Assembly (NCBI GenBank): GCA_913778205.1
Contig: CAJYUW010000009.1
Location: 26,197 to 90,196, forward strand
Length of the DNA stretch: 64,000 bases
Direction: 5' to 3'
From: an uncultured Curtobacterium sp.
Lineage (GTDB): Bacteria; Actinomycetota; Actinomycetes; Actinomycetales; Microbacteriaceae
Shown here: positions 56,813 to 64,000 of the stretch, piece by piece
Numbering within the stretch: the stretch's first letter is position 1
Layout: each line of letters opens with the position of its first letter
Position numbers and translations under genes: made by a program
The notes under the pieces: model-generated
What the model saw: the letters and a program-made list of their open reading frames with translations, nothing else
The model's database searches: none
What the model was told of the DNA's origin: nothing

Positions 56813-57472
56813 ATGGACCTCATGGGGACGAACGACACCGGCGCCGGCGCGTCGGCGCAGCGCGAGTACGACCGCCGGCGGGCGCGCGACGAGGCGAAGA
56901 TCCGCGAGACCTGGGGCGACGGTCGCATCGGCGCGATCGCCGTCGCGCTCTCGGGCGAGCGCCAGAGTACGGCGGCTTGGAAGTCCGGCGCCGCCGGCGA
57001 GGCCGAGGTCGGCCGGGCACTCGAGGCGATCGAGTCCGAGCACGTCGTCGTGCTCCACGACCGGCGCATCCCCCGGTCCCGCGCGAACATCGACCACATC
57101 GTCATCACCCGCGCCGGCGTCTGGGTCATCGACGCGAAGCGCTACATGAAGAAGCGGCCCCGCCTGCAGGTCGAGGGCGGGCTGTTCCGGCCGCGCACAG
57201 AGAAGCTCATCGTCGGCGGGGACGGCACGAAGCTCGTCGACGGCGTGCTCCGGCAGGTGGCGCTCGTCCAGGACGTCGCCGGTCCGGTCTCCGTGCACGG
57301 GGTGCTCTGCTTCGTCGACGCCGACTGGCCGCTCTTCGGCGGCTCGTTCACGGTGCGCGGTGTCGACGTCTGCTGGCCGAAGCGGGTCGCGAAACAGCTC
57401 GCCGCGCTCGAGGGAACGGTCGACGTGGCCGCGGTCGCTGCTGCGATCGCCGCGCACTTCCCGCCGGCCTGA
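56813..57472 (+). CDS. NERD-domain protein
   Basis: A 219-residue protein. The nuclease-related domain spans about residues 56-165: WKSGAAGEAEVGRALEAI, VVLHDRRIPRSRANIDHIVITRAGVWVIDAKRY. The IDHIVI...IDAKRY pattern supplies the Asp and Lys of a restriction-endonuclease-like fold. Start may be 56813 or 56822. It lies between the VbhA-like gene and fic. Confidence 0.85.
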   Translation: MDLMGTNDTGAGASAQREYDRRRARDEAKIRETWGDGRIGAIAVALSGERQSTAAWKSGAAGEAEVGRALEAIESEHVVVLHDRRIPRSRANIDHIVITRAGVWVIDAKRYMKKRPRLQVEGGLFRPRTEKLIVGGDGTKLVDGVLRQVALVQDVAGPVSVHGVLCFVDADWPLFGGSFTVRGVDVCWPKRVAKQLAALEGTVDVAAVAAAIAAHFPPA

Positions 57473-57521
57473 GCTGAGCCGCGCGGTCCGCAGGTGCGCC
57501 GTGGCAGCAACATCGCCGGTA

Positions 57522-57551
57522 TTGTCACTTTTTCCGAATAACTGACATTAT
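57522..57551 (+). promoter_or_regulatory. Probable promoter of the fic gene
   Basis: TTGTCA and CATTAT are 18 bp apart in an AT-rich island between GC-rich genes, 31 bp before the fic start. The same stretch has TGTCA and TGACA half-sites 15 bp apart, which could be an operator. Confidence 0.55.
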
Positions 57552-57581
57552 CGACATGGCTATCGCCAGAAAGGAGCCGCG

Positions 57582-58781
57582 ATGACGAACTGGCCAGCAC
57601 ACGCCCAGCGCGCGCTCCCCTGGGCGAGCACGAGCCGCCGCGGGACCCGCGAGGACCGGACGCTCTCCGAGGTCACGGTCTCGATCCCACCGCGGATCGC
57701 CGACCTTGACGTGCCCGTCATCGCCGAGCGCGACCTCGCCCGTGCGCGGTACGAGGCTGCCGACCTCGAGCACGTCGCTGACGGCGTGCTGAGCCCGCTG
57801 GCCGGCTTCCTGATCCGCATGGAGTCGGTCGCGTCGAGCCGCATCGAGCACGTCGAGGCGACGCCGGTCGCGTTCGCGCGGGCCATCGGCGGGTTGAAGG
57901 AGAACGCCTCGGCGATGTCGATGGTCGCCGCCGGCACCGCGATCACGAAGCTCATCGCCGCATCCAGCACGACGATCACGCTCGACGAGATCCTCGCCGC
58001 GCACCGGGCGCTCATGGAGGCCGACCCGGACCCGTCCGAGCGGCCCTACGCCGGCCGCGTCCGCGACGTGCAGAACTGGATTGGCGGCTCGCAGTACTCC
58101 CCCCGCGGGGCGCTCTACGTCCCGCCGCCGCCCGAGGAGGTCCCGGCGCTCCTGGATGACCTGATCGCGTTCTCGAACCGCGACGACGTCGAGCCGGTCA
58201 CCCAGGCCGCGATCGCGCACGCGCAGTTCGAGAGCATCCACCCCTTCACCGACGGCAACGGCCGCATCGGCCGGGCGCTCATCGGCGCGATCCTGCGCCG
58301 TAGGGGCGTCACGCCGCACACGGTGCTGCCGGTCGCCAGCGCCCTCGCTGCCGACACGACGCACTACTTCTCGCTGCTGACCGCGTACCGGACGGGCGAC
58401 GTGTCGCCGATCGTCACTGACCTCGCGCTCTGCGTCGAGACGGCCGCGCGAGAGGCCCGCGGCACCGCGCGAGCGTTCTCCCGGTACGAGACCGCGTGGC
58501 GGGAGCAGTCCTCCCTGCGCGCCGGCAGCGCCGCGGACCGGATCCTGCCGGTGCTGCTGTCGTTGCCGGTGTTCACCGTCGAGCAGCTCGTCGACGAGCT
58601 CGGCGATGTCCCCGAGCGAAGCGTCTACCGCGGCGTGCAGGCGCTCGAGGAGGCACACGTCGTCGAGGCCGTCACGGAGCGGGTCCGCGGCCGCACCTAC
58701 GCCGCGATGGACGTGCTCGACGAGTTCGAGGACCTCGACACCCGGATCCGCGAGCGGATCACGCGGCTCCGCGCGGCGTGA
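57582..58781 (+). CDS. Fic-domain protein (AMP-transferase type)
   Basis: A 399-residue Fic protein, which transfers AMP (or another nucleotide) to a protein target. The active site HPFTDGNGRIGR is at residues 220-231 and is complete. An inhibitory-type motif SSRIEH (residues 85-90) upstream of the core makes it a class II, self-inhibited Fic. The C-terminus has a winged-helix (FTVEQLVDELGDVPERSVYRGVQALEEAHVVEAV), as in many Fic regulators. The linker FSNRDDVEPVTQAAIAHAQFESI is usual for this family. Confidence 0.93.
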   Translation: MTNWPAHAQRALPWASTSRRGTREDRTLSEVTVSIPPRIADLDVPVIAERDLARARYEAADLEHVADGVLSPLAGFLIRMESVASSRIEHVEATPVAFARAIGGLKENASAMSMVAAGTAITKLIAASSTTITLDEILAAHRALMEADPDPSERPYAGRVRDVQNWIGGSQYSPRGALYVPPPPEEVPALLDDLIAFSNRDDVEPVTQAAIAHAQFESIHPFTDGNGRIGRALIGAILRRRGVTPHTVLPVASALAADTTHYFSLLTAYRTGDVSPIVTDLALCVETAAREARGTARAFSRYETAWREQSSLRAGSAADRILPVLLSLPVFTVEQLVDELGDVPERSVYRGVQALEEAHVVEAVTERVRGRTYAAMDVLDEFEDLDTRIRERITRLRAA

Positions 58782-58787
58782 CGAGCG

Positions 58788-58970
58788 TCACGACGCGCGG
58801 GGCACGTTCGCGCGCACGTCGTCAGCCTGCGCCTCGTCGAGCTCCCAGCGCTCGTAGTCCGTGTGCCCTGGGTACTTCAAGCGCAGGTAGTCCCGCACGA
58901 CCTTCCCCGGTCGGGACTCGTTCGTGTAGCCCAGCTCGGCCGCCAGCTCCCGCGGTGTGTACGTCGTCAT
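58788..58970 (-). CDS. Small HTH-like protein (60 residues)
   Basis: MTTYTPRELAAELGYTNESRPGKVVRDYLRLKYPGHTDYERWELDEAQADDVRANV: a short helical protein resembling DNA-binding domains that accompany defence or restriction genes. Its ATG overlaps the stop of the preceding gene (ATGA), which supports translation. Function unknown. Confidence 0.6.
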   Translation of the reverse strand: MTTYTPRELAAELGYTNESRPGKVVRDYLRLKYPGHTDYERWELDEAQADDVRANVPRAS

Positions 58971-59575
58971 CGCTGCTCTCCCTCCCGTTCGCGCCCGAGC
59001 AGCCGGCGAAGCCAGCTTGGTCGCGTCTCGGTCTCGGTGCTCGCTTCGGGCGCGGCTGACTCCCCCGACGCCGGCGCCGGGAACCTCACGGTCACGGTCA
59101 GCTCGCGCTCTGCCGGATCCAGCATCGGCGTCATCGGCCAGTCCGACGGCACGTAGTCGTCGGGCACGACGTAGCCGCCGCAGTTGACGACCTCGCCGGC
59201 AGCGCTGATCGTGATGCTCTGCACGTGCAGCGTTCCGTCGTTGAAGTCGAACGGGCTCGGGCCGCCGGGGGCGTACGCGGTCTCCTCGCGGAGGCTCTTC
59301 GACCAGGTGAGCCGCCCCACGGCGCCCGCAGGTGACGTCGCCCACCAGTGACTGCCGTCCCACCGCACGCTGAGCGCATCGCCAACGCGCACATCGCGTA
59401 CGTGCTCGGTCACCGTCGAGCGGTAGAGGTTCGACGCCTGCGGCGTCCCGCGGCCGGCGTAGACACTCGCCAGGAGCCCCGACACCCCGAAGCGGCGGTC
59501 GCCGTTCTTGTGGACGGAGCCGAGCTGCGGATGACCGTCAGCCGCGGCTGGTGGTCCTGGCGTCTGTGTCATCAC
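58967..59575 (-). CDS. Hypothetical protein (202 residues)
   Basis: The protein has a strand-rich core (YRSTVTEHVRDVRVGDALSVRWDGSHWWATSPAGAVGRLTWSKSL and LHVQSITISAAGEVVNCGGYVVPDDYVP), then a low-complexity Pro/Ala/Glu linker and a basic end (WLRRLLGRERE). The core might bind a ligand or a partner; no family recognised. It is coupled to the 60-residue gene downstream and 8 bp from the gene upstream, so three genes (58788-60981) seem one unit. Confidence 0.6.
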   Translation of the reverse strand: MMTQTPGPPAAADGHPQLGSVHKNGDRRFGVSGLLASVYAGRGTPQASNLYRSTVTEHVRDVRVGDALSVRWDGSHWWATSPAGAVGRLTWSKSLREETAYAPGGPSPFDFNDGTLHVQSITISAAGEVVNCGGYVVPDDYVPSDWPMTPMLDPAERELTVTVRFPAPASGESAAPEASTETETRPSWLRRLLGREREGEQR

Positions 59576-59583
59576 CCCTCCCG

Positions 59584-60981
59584 TCAGTGCCCGTCGACGT
59601 CGCCGGTCAGGATCGCAGTGATCACGCCGGCATCGAGTTCGTCATGGAGCACGCCGACAACGAACTCCTCGACGCCGAGGCTGAGCAGGTGCTGCAGCAC
59701 CGCCTCGTGGTCCGGCAGCCATGGCTGCCACTCGTCGTGGAGGAACGCCTCGACGTGTCCGTCCTCGTGCACGGTGATCGCACCGACGTTCTCGCGGATC
59801 CCGTCCTCGTCGAGACGCACGCCGAGCACCAGAGGTTCAGCGTGCTCGCGGACCGGCTCGACGGTGAGCTCGCCTGGCAGCGGCCACGCTGGGCGCTGCA
59901 GCTCGACGGCCGACATGTGGAGGTGGGGTTGGCTGTCGTCGGCTGCGAACTCGAGCGTGCCATCGAAGAACCGGTCGATGACCTCGTGGATCCGCTCGTG
60001 GAGCGACGGCTGGTACGCCCACCAGCGCTCGTGCACGGCGCGGAGCCAGGCCTGCGTCTGGATCGACGTGCCGACCGCTGCGCCGACCAGCTGCGGCGCG
60101 TTGCCGGGCAGCCCGACGACCTCGAACTTTCCATCGTCGGTGTAGATGGTGAGCGCGCCGGTGTCCGGGTCGGCGTCCACGTGCAGGACAACCGCTGGCG
60201 CGCCAGCCCAGACGTCCACTGGCAGCGCCGGCGGCAGCGGGAACGGCACCGCGAGGGCGGGCTCCTCGGCTGCGCGGTCGAGGATCTCGCTGACCCAGGT
60301 ATCGCCGTGCCGGGCTCCGGGCGTCGGTGCGTCCTCCGCGGTTCGCGCAGCGATGAGGTCCGCTGCCCGCTCGTGGGCCTCGTGCGGATCTGCGTTGACG
60401 CCGACGAGCACGTCGGTGTCGGCCCACTGGGCCAGGTTGATCGCCCCGAGGTCGTCGTCGGACAGCGCGACGTTCCACTCTGCCGGGTCGGCGAGCACGA
60501 ACGCGGCCGTGCGGCCGGCGGGGCCGTTCTGAATGGCCGTGACGATCGCCGGCACCAGGTGCGGCAGGTCCTCGAAGCCGGCCCCAACCTCGAGGCGGTC
60601 GATGATCAGCAGGTCGTCACGCTCGAGGACCTCGGTTGCGCCGGCGAAGAGGCTGGCGAACGGGCCGCCGCTCGGGTCCGTCCCGGTCACCACGGTCGAG
60701 TACGAGCCCGCCGCGTCGGAGGTCTGCAGCGCCTCCACGATCTCCTCGACCTCGTCGGGCGCGCGGACGGTGAACGCCGTCACCCGCGCAACCGGGGCAG
60801 CCTCAGCCTCGTCATCCGTGAGCGGCACGCGCACCTCGATGACCCACCGGTCGACGTCGAACGACGGGTAGCCGTCGCCGTCCTCGTCGGCGATGGTGAT
60901 GTGCACCAGGCGCAAGCGTCGGTCCCACGCCTCGTGCACGGCACGGACGAGGGCTGATCGGTCGGGTGCGTCGGAGCTCAC
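59584..60981 (-). CDS. Hypothetical protein (465 residues), very acidic
   Basis: A large soluble protein, rich in Asp, Glu and Ala, with alternating helix and strand segments (DLLIIDRLEVGAGFEDLPHLVPAIVTAI, TAAFVLADPAEWNVALSDDDLGAI, GALTIYTDDGKFEVVGLPGNAPQLVG). There is no membrane segment or signal. No family recognised. First gene of the unit with the 202- and 60-residue genes. Confidence 0.6.
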   Translation of the reverse strand: MSSDAPDRSALVRAVHEAWDRRLRLVHITIADEDGDGYPSFDVDRWVIEVRVPLTDDEAEAAPVARVTAFTVRAPDEVEEIVEALQTSDAAGSYSTVVTGTDPSGGPFASLFAGATEVLERDDLLIIDRLEVGAGFEDLPHLVPAIVTAIQNGPAGRTAAFVLADPAEWNVALSDDDLGAINLAQWADTDVLVGVNADPHEAHERAADLIAARTAEDAPTPGARHGDTWVSEILDRAAEEPALAVPFPLPPALPVDVWAGAPAVVLHVDADPDTGALTIYTDDGKFEVVGLPGNAPQLVGAAVGTSIQTQAWLRAVHERWWAYQPSLHERIHEVIDRFFDGTLEFAADDSQPHLHMSAVELQRPAWPLPGELTVEPVREHAEPLVLGVRLDEDGIRENVGAITVHEDGHVEAFLHDEWQPWLPDHEAVLQHLLSLGVEEFVVGVLHDELDAGVITAILTGDVDGH

Positions 60982-61038
60982 GTGCCCACGGTACTGAGCG
61001 GCGGCCGCATGGTCACGACCGCGCCGCCCGCGAACGCC

Positions 61039-61287
61039 TCAGCCCGCGGGCTCGATGGCTCGGCGCACCAGATGCGTCACGAGCAGCGCCGCGTCGGCCG
61101 CCATGCCGGCCGCCATGCCGGCCGATCGGCGGTCGCCGTTCCTTCGATGCTTCGTCGCCTGGGCGAGTTCGATCGCCGCCCGCACGACCTTCCGGAGCTC
61201 GGTGCTCTCGGATCCCGGCAGCTCCACGTCGACCACACGACCGAGTCGGGCCTTCGTGTTCTGCACCGGCAGACCGCACCATCGCAC
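61039..61287 (-). pseudogene. Possible 3' fragment of a gene cut by a 52-bp repeat
   Basis: The frame reads TKARLGRVVDVELPGSESTELRKVVRAAIELAQATKHRR...AALLVTHLVRRAIE, which has a helical, protein-like pattern after residue 10. Its upstream end runs straight into the 52-bp direct repeat at 61265, so a longer gene may have been cut. Low certainty. Confidence 0.3.
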
Positions 61288-61316
61288 TCTTCACCGCGCT
61301 GTCTCGTTAGCCGATC
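61265..61316. repeat. 52-bp direct repeat, copy 1
   Basis: Identical over 52 bp to 61776-61827. The 3' part is TGTCTCGTTAGCCGATC, also found in variant form at 62775 and 63732. The two copies enclose 459 bp with one small gene. Confidence 0.9.
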
Positions 61317-61380
61317 CGTCTTCGGACACCCGCTGGTCGATACGATCACATCAATGCCGGCGCCGACGGAGGGACCAGCG

Positions 61381-61752
61381 ATGACGGAACACACCAGACG
61401 CGCGTCGCTCAGCAACGGCGCCGGCCACTGGAACCTCGTCCTCATCTGGGTCGTCATCGTCGTTGGTCTGCTGACCGCCATCGTCTGCGTCGGGTTCATC
61501 CTCAACGAGAGCCTGACCTCGTACGCCACGTGCAGCGTCCGCAACGCGGGCTGCCGTAGTGACGCCGGCTGGTACAGCAGCATGGCGCTCACCCTCTTCG
61601 GAGGGTTCGCAGCAGTCATCACCTGCGGAGCGATCGGCATCCGCAGCCACACCCGCAGGAGCGGCGTCCTGTACCCGGTTGCAGGCCTCGGCGGCCTCCT
61701 CCTACTCACTGCGATCAGCTACGTCCTTCTCAATGCCCTCACCGGTACGTAG
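61381..61752 (+). CDS. Three-helix membrane protein
   Basis: A 123-residue protein with helices at about residues 17-41, 61-82 and 96-120. GGAGGG lies 7 bases before the ATG. Two cysteines in CSVRNAGCRSD in the first loop might form a disulfide. It is the only gene between the two 52-bp direct repeats. Function unknown. Confidence 0.65.
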   Translation: MTEHTRRASLSNGAGHWNLVLIWVVIVVGLLTAIVCVGFILNESLTSYATCSVRNAGCRSDAGWYSSMALTLFGGFAAVITCGAIGIRSHTRRSGVLYPVAGLGGLLLLTAISYVLLNALTGT

Positions 61753-61775
61753 TTGACGGGCGCCGTACGGCTTGT

Positions 61776-61827
61776 ACCGGCAGACCGCACCATCGCACTC
61801 TTCACCGCGCTGTCTCGTTAGCCGATC
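61776..61827. repeat. 52-bp direct repeat, copy 2
   Basis: Same 52 bp as copy 1. Right after it the sequence continues ACCTGCCGAGACA, so TGTCTCG and CGAGACA can pair around the GTTAGCCGATC core. Confidence 0.9.
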
Positions 61828-61871
61828 ACCTGCCGAGACACGCCGTCGAAGGCCGCGGATAGGGTCGAGGC

Positions 61872-62756
61872 ATGGTTGCAGTGCCGCAGTCGTTCCTTGC
61901 GATGCCACGGTGGTGGCACGACGAACCCGGCCGCGCCTGGCTTGCAGAACTGCCCGAGCTGGTCGCAACGAAGTGCGCAGCCTGGCAACTCGAAGTCGAC
62001 GGCGATGTGACGCACGGAACGAACGCGCTCGTTGTCCCGGTACGGCGCTTGAACGAGCCGGCGGTCCTCCGGCTCGCACCACCCGGAGATGATGTTGCAA
62101 CGGAGACTGCCGCGCTCTCGCATTGGGGCGGACGCGGAGTTGTGCAACTCCTCGACGCCGACCTCGACGCCCGAGCTTCACTGTTGGAGCGGCTGAATCC
62201 GGCACAGTCGTTGCAGGACGTTCCGATCATCGAAGCCGTCACGATCCTCGGCGGCCTTACTCGGCTGCTGGCGATCCCCGCACCAGCATCCGCGCCGAGC
62301 ACGGCGCAGATCGCTCGGGACTCCGCGGCGTCGTTCATTGCCGAGTGGGAGGCGGTCGGCGCTCCGACGCCGCGAGGGGTCGTCGATGCTGCGGTCGCGC
62401 GAGCCTCATGGTTAGCCGAACAGCCTTCCAGCGGTGAATCCGTCGATGGGGATTTGCACTTCGAGCAAGTGCTGGCGGGAGGACGGCACCCGTGGACGGT
62501 CGTCGATCCGGTGTTGTTCCGTGGCGACCGTGAGTACGACGTTGGCCGTGTTCTCTGGTCACGCCTCGACGAGCTGCCCGAGGATCGCGACGTGTTCCGA
62601 GCGTTCGACGCTTTCGTGGACGCGGCCGACGTGCCGGCGGACCGCGCGCGAGCATGGGTAGTAGCTCGTTCGATGTCCTACCTCGTCTGGGGACTCGCGC
62701 GAGGACTGACCTGGGACCCGCCGAAGTGCATCCGGCTACTCGGGTTGTTCTCTTGA
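61872..62756 (+). CDS. APH(6)/hydroxyurea-kinase-like phosphotransferase
   Basis: A 294-residue kinase-fold protein like aminoglycoside 6-phosphotransferases. The catalytic loop is DGDLHFEQVLAGGRHPW with Asp194, and VVDPVLFRGDREYDVGRVLWSRLDE is the metal-binding segment and family signature. In the catalytic loop the usual Asn is Gln199, so activity may differ. It could phosphorylate an aminoglycoside or another hydroxyl compound; resistance is not shown. Confidence 0.8.
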   Translation: MVAVPQSFLAMPRWWHDEPGRAWLAELPELVATKCAAWQLEVDGDVTHGTNALVVPVRRLNEPAVLRLAPPGDDVATETAALSHWGGRGVVQLLDADLDARASLLERLNPAQSLQDVPIIEAVTILGGLTRLLAIPAPASAPSTAQIARDSAASFIAEWEAVGAPTPRGVVDAAVARASWLAEQPSSGESVDGDLHFEQVLAGGRHPWTVVDPVLFRGDREYDVGRVLWSRLDELPEDRDVFRAFDAFVDAADVPADRARAWVVARSMSYLVWGLARGLTWDPPKCIRLLGLFS

Positions 62757-62774
62757 CCGGTCTCCCCCAACCGC

Positions 62775-62789
62775 CGTCTCGATAGCCGA
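62775..62789. repeat. TCTCGATAGCCGATC repeat, copy 3
   Basis: Lies between the convergent kinase and S66 genes. Flanks CCGTC and GACGG can pair. Confidence 0.7.
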
Positions 62790-63698
62790 TCAGTTTGTGG
62801 ACGGCGCGGAGACCGTCAGGCGAGCGTGATCGACGTCGAGGACGGCGTGAGTGCCGAGGGGCACGGTAACGAGGTCCTCGATGTGCCCGAGCGGTAGGCC
62901 GCCAAGGACGGGGACGCCGAGCGCGTCGAGGTGGTCACGGAGAGTGTCGAGGATTGTCCAGCCGCGGTCCTCGTAGCCGGCGAACTGGTCAATGCTGCCG
63001 AGCGCGACGCCGGCAACGCCGTCGAGTGCTCCGGAGTACCGCAGCTGCGTCAGCGCCCGGTCCACCATGCCCAGCCCAGCGGCGCGGTTGATCTCAAGAA
63101 GGAAGATCCTGCCCGCGAGGTCGAGCTTCACGACCCCGACCGACCGCGCCAACATCTCGAGGTTCCCACCGAAGAGCGCCCCCTCAGCACGCCCCTCAGT
63201 GGTGAGCTCCGCCGAGAGGGCATGAGCATCGGCGTCGACGACGGTCTGGGCGCCCTCCATGAGCAGCCGTCGGACGTGGTCAGCGTGAGCGCCGGCGATC
63301 GCCCCGTGCAGCGTCGGGACGCCGGCCACGTCCCACACGCAGTGCAAGGCAGTGATGTCGCTGTACCCGACCAGCACCTTGGGGTCGGCGCGGAGCGCGT
63401 CGACGTCAACCTCCGGGACGATCCGGAAGCTGCCGCATCCTCCAGTCGAAGCGATGACAGCTCGGACGGCCGGGTCGCGGATGATGTTGTTGAGGTCTGC
63501 AATCCGGTCAGCATCCGTGCCGGCGAGGTAGCCGCGGTGGTCCAGAACGTGCGGGGCGATGACTGCTCGAAGGCCCCATGACTCGACCTGCTGGGCGATC
63601 CAGCCTGGGACGGAGTCCTCCGGCCAGGACGCCGGCGAGACGATCGCCACGGTGTCGCCGGGGACCAGGGTGCGAGGTTCGAGCGTCGTTGCTTCCAT
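62790..63698 (-). CDS. S66-family peptidase (LD-carboxypeptidase/MccF-like)
   Basis: A 302-residue serine peptidase. The nucleophile Ser113 is in LVGYSDITAL; the Glu in FLLEINR and His in GLPLGHIED complete the triad. Family members trim peptidoglycan tetrapeptides or cleave peptide-nucleotide antibiotics such as microcin C. The short form, without a signal peptide, is nearer the cytoplasmic MccF/LdcA group. Confidence 0.88.
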   Translation of the reverse strand: MEATTLEPRTLVPGDTVAIVSPASWPEDSVPGWIAQQVESWGLRAVIAPHVLDHRGYLAGTDADRIADLNNIIRDPAVRAVIASTGGCGSFRIVPEVDVDALRADPKVLVGYSDITALHCVWDVAGVPTLHGAIAGAHADHVRRLLMEGAQTVVDADAHALSAELTTEGRAEGALFGGNLEMLARSVGVVKLDLAGRIFLLEINRAAGLGMVDRALTQLRYSGALDGVAGVALGSIDQFAGYEDRGWTILDTLRDHLDALGVPVLGGLPLGHIEDLVTVPLGTHAVLDVDHARLTVSAPSTN

Positions 63699-63732
63699 GC
63701 CTCGGGACCCTATTCAGGACCTCCGTCACAGC

Positions 63733-63762
63733 GTCTCGATAGCCGATCGGCTGCCGAGACGC
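63733..63762. repeat. TCTCGATAGCCGATC repeat, copy 4, with paired flanks
   Basis: CGTCTCG and CGAGACG pair around a centre that holds the 12-bp palindrome AGCCGATCGGCT. It is the most symmetric of the four copies. Confidence 0.75.
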
Positions 63763-63821
63763 GGTCATGGATCTTGGTAGCGCCGTGTGGCTGCTCGCAA
63801 AACTGATCTGCGTCAGGGCCG

Positions 63822-64000
63822 TCACGCTGACCTTGGTGGTGCGAGGAGTGTTCCGCGGATGACGGAGCCGTGCAAGGTGCGGACGGCAACGGTGATCCAC
63901 GCGGCGACGAGGCCCACGTAGTAGACGACTGCGAGGACGGCGACGACGGTGAGTCCGGAGTGCAGGGCCAGGCCGTTCAGGCCGGTGACGCAGGTGCCGA
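63822..64000 (-). CDS. Membrane protein, 3' part (continues beyond window)
   Basis: 58 codons are visible before TGA (63822-63824). The frame reads GLNGLALHSGLTVVAVLAVVYYVGLVAAWITVAVRTLHGSVIRG, one long or two short membrane segments. The rest lies beyond the window. No family can be named. Confidence 0.55.
   Translation of the reverse strand, partial: GTCVTGLNGLALHSGLTVVAVLAVVYYVGLVAAWITVAVRTLHGSVIRGTLLAPPRSA

Noticed and set aside
61265..63762. Integron cassette array with attC sites
   Set aside because: The repeats share GTTAGCC only in two copies, the other two read GATAGCC, and no matching RYYYAAC partner site or integron integrase is seen.
52591..64000. Insertion sequence or transposon in the cargo region
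   Set aside because: No transposase gene or terminal inverted repeats could be found; only the serine integrase at 46244 is a recombinase.

Overview
The window is high-GC actinobacterial chromosome. Gene content and order (dnaG-dgt-dusB, recO-uppS, leuA, and an hrcA-dnaJ-rsmE-HIT-phoH-ybeY-corC-era block) point to Microbacteriaceae, and I infer Curtobacterium or a close relative. Many neighbouring genes share 4-base ATGA/GTGA stop-start overlaps, and many genes end in a hairpin whose arms carry a GGAGGC/GCCTCC core.

Positions 1-46.2 kb are conserved chromosome, mostly on the minus strand. In order: the 3' end of a peptide deformylase gene; a lipoprotein; tRNA-Asn; a hydroxyacid dehydrogenase and a dipeptide-type ABC transporter (2 permeases, fused double ATPase, extra ATPase, binding lipoprotein); dnaG, dgt and dusB; a YbaK-type deacylase; a FrnE-like DsbA protein; glycyl-tRNA synthetase; a class V aminotransferase opposite a LysR regulator; uppS-recO; leuA behind a Leu-codon leader peptide; an ABC exporter with a NarL-type two-component system; era to hrcA, with a CIRCE-like operator upstream of hrcA; hemW; lepA; rpsT; holA; and the 3' part of comEC.

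At about 46.2 kb comEC stops inside its conserved V-S-G-A-N motif. The sequence continues directly into a large serine integrase, so an integrated element has used comEC as its target. The missing 5' part of comEC is not seen before the window ends, so either the element is longer than 17.7 kb or that part is lost or lies elsewhere. The first 9 kb of the element (int, a tandem hairpin array, an excisionase-like HTH protein, a D5-type primase-helicase, then 1.8 kb of repeat-rich non-coding DNA) resembles a phage satellite or integrative plasmid and is less GC-rich than the host. The most unusual feature is the array at 48.2-48.6 kb: about seven units of about 62 bp, each able to form two hairpins. 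Stem sequences differ between copies but stay complementary, while loops and linkers are conserved.

From 52.6 to 64 kb lies accessory cargo: hypothetical genes, an MbcA/ParS-like protein, a uracil-DNA-glycosylase-like protein, a VbhA-like / NERD / Fic group, an APH(6)-like kinase, an S66 peptidase and small membrane proteins. The last 2.8 kb has a cassette-like look: two identical 52-bp direct repeats flank a 459-bp segment with one small gene, and four copies of TCTCG(T/A)TAGCCGATC separate the genes.
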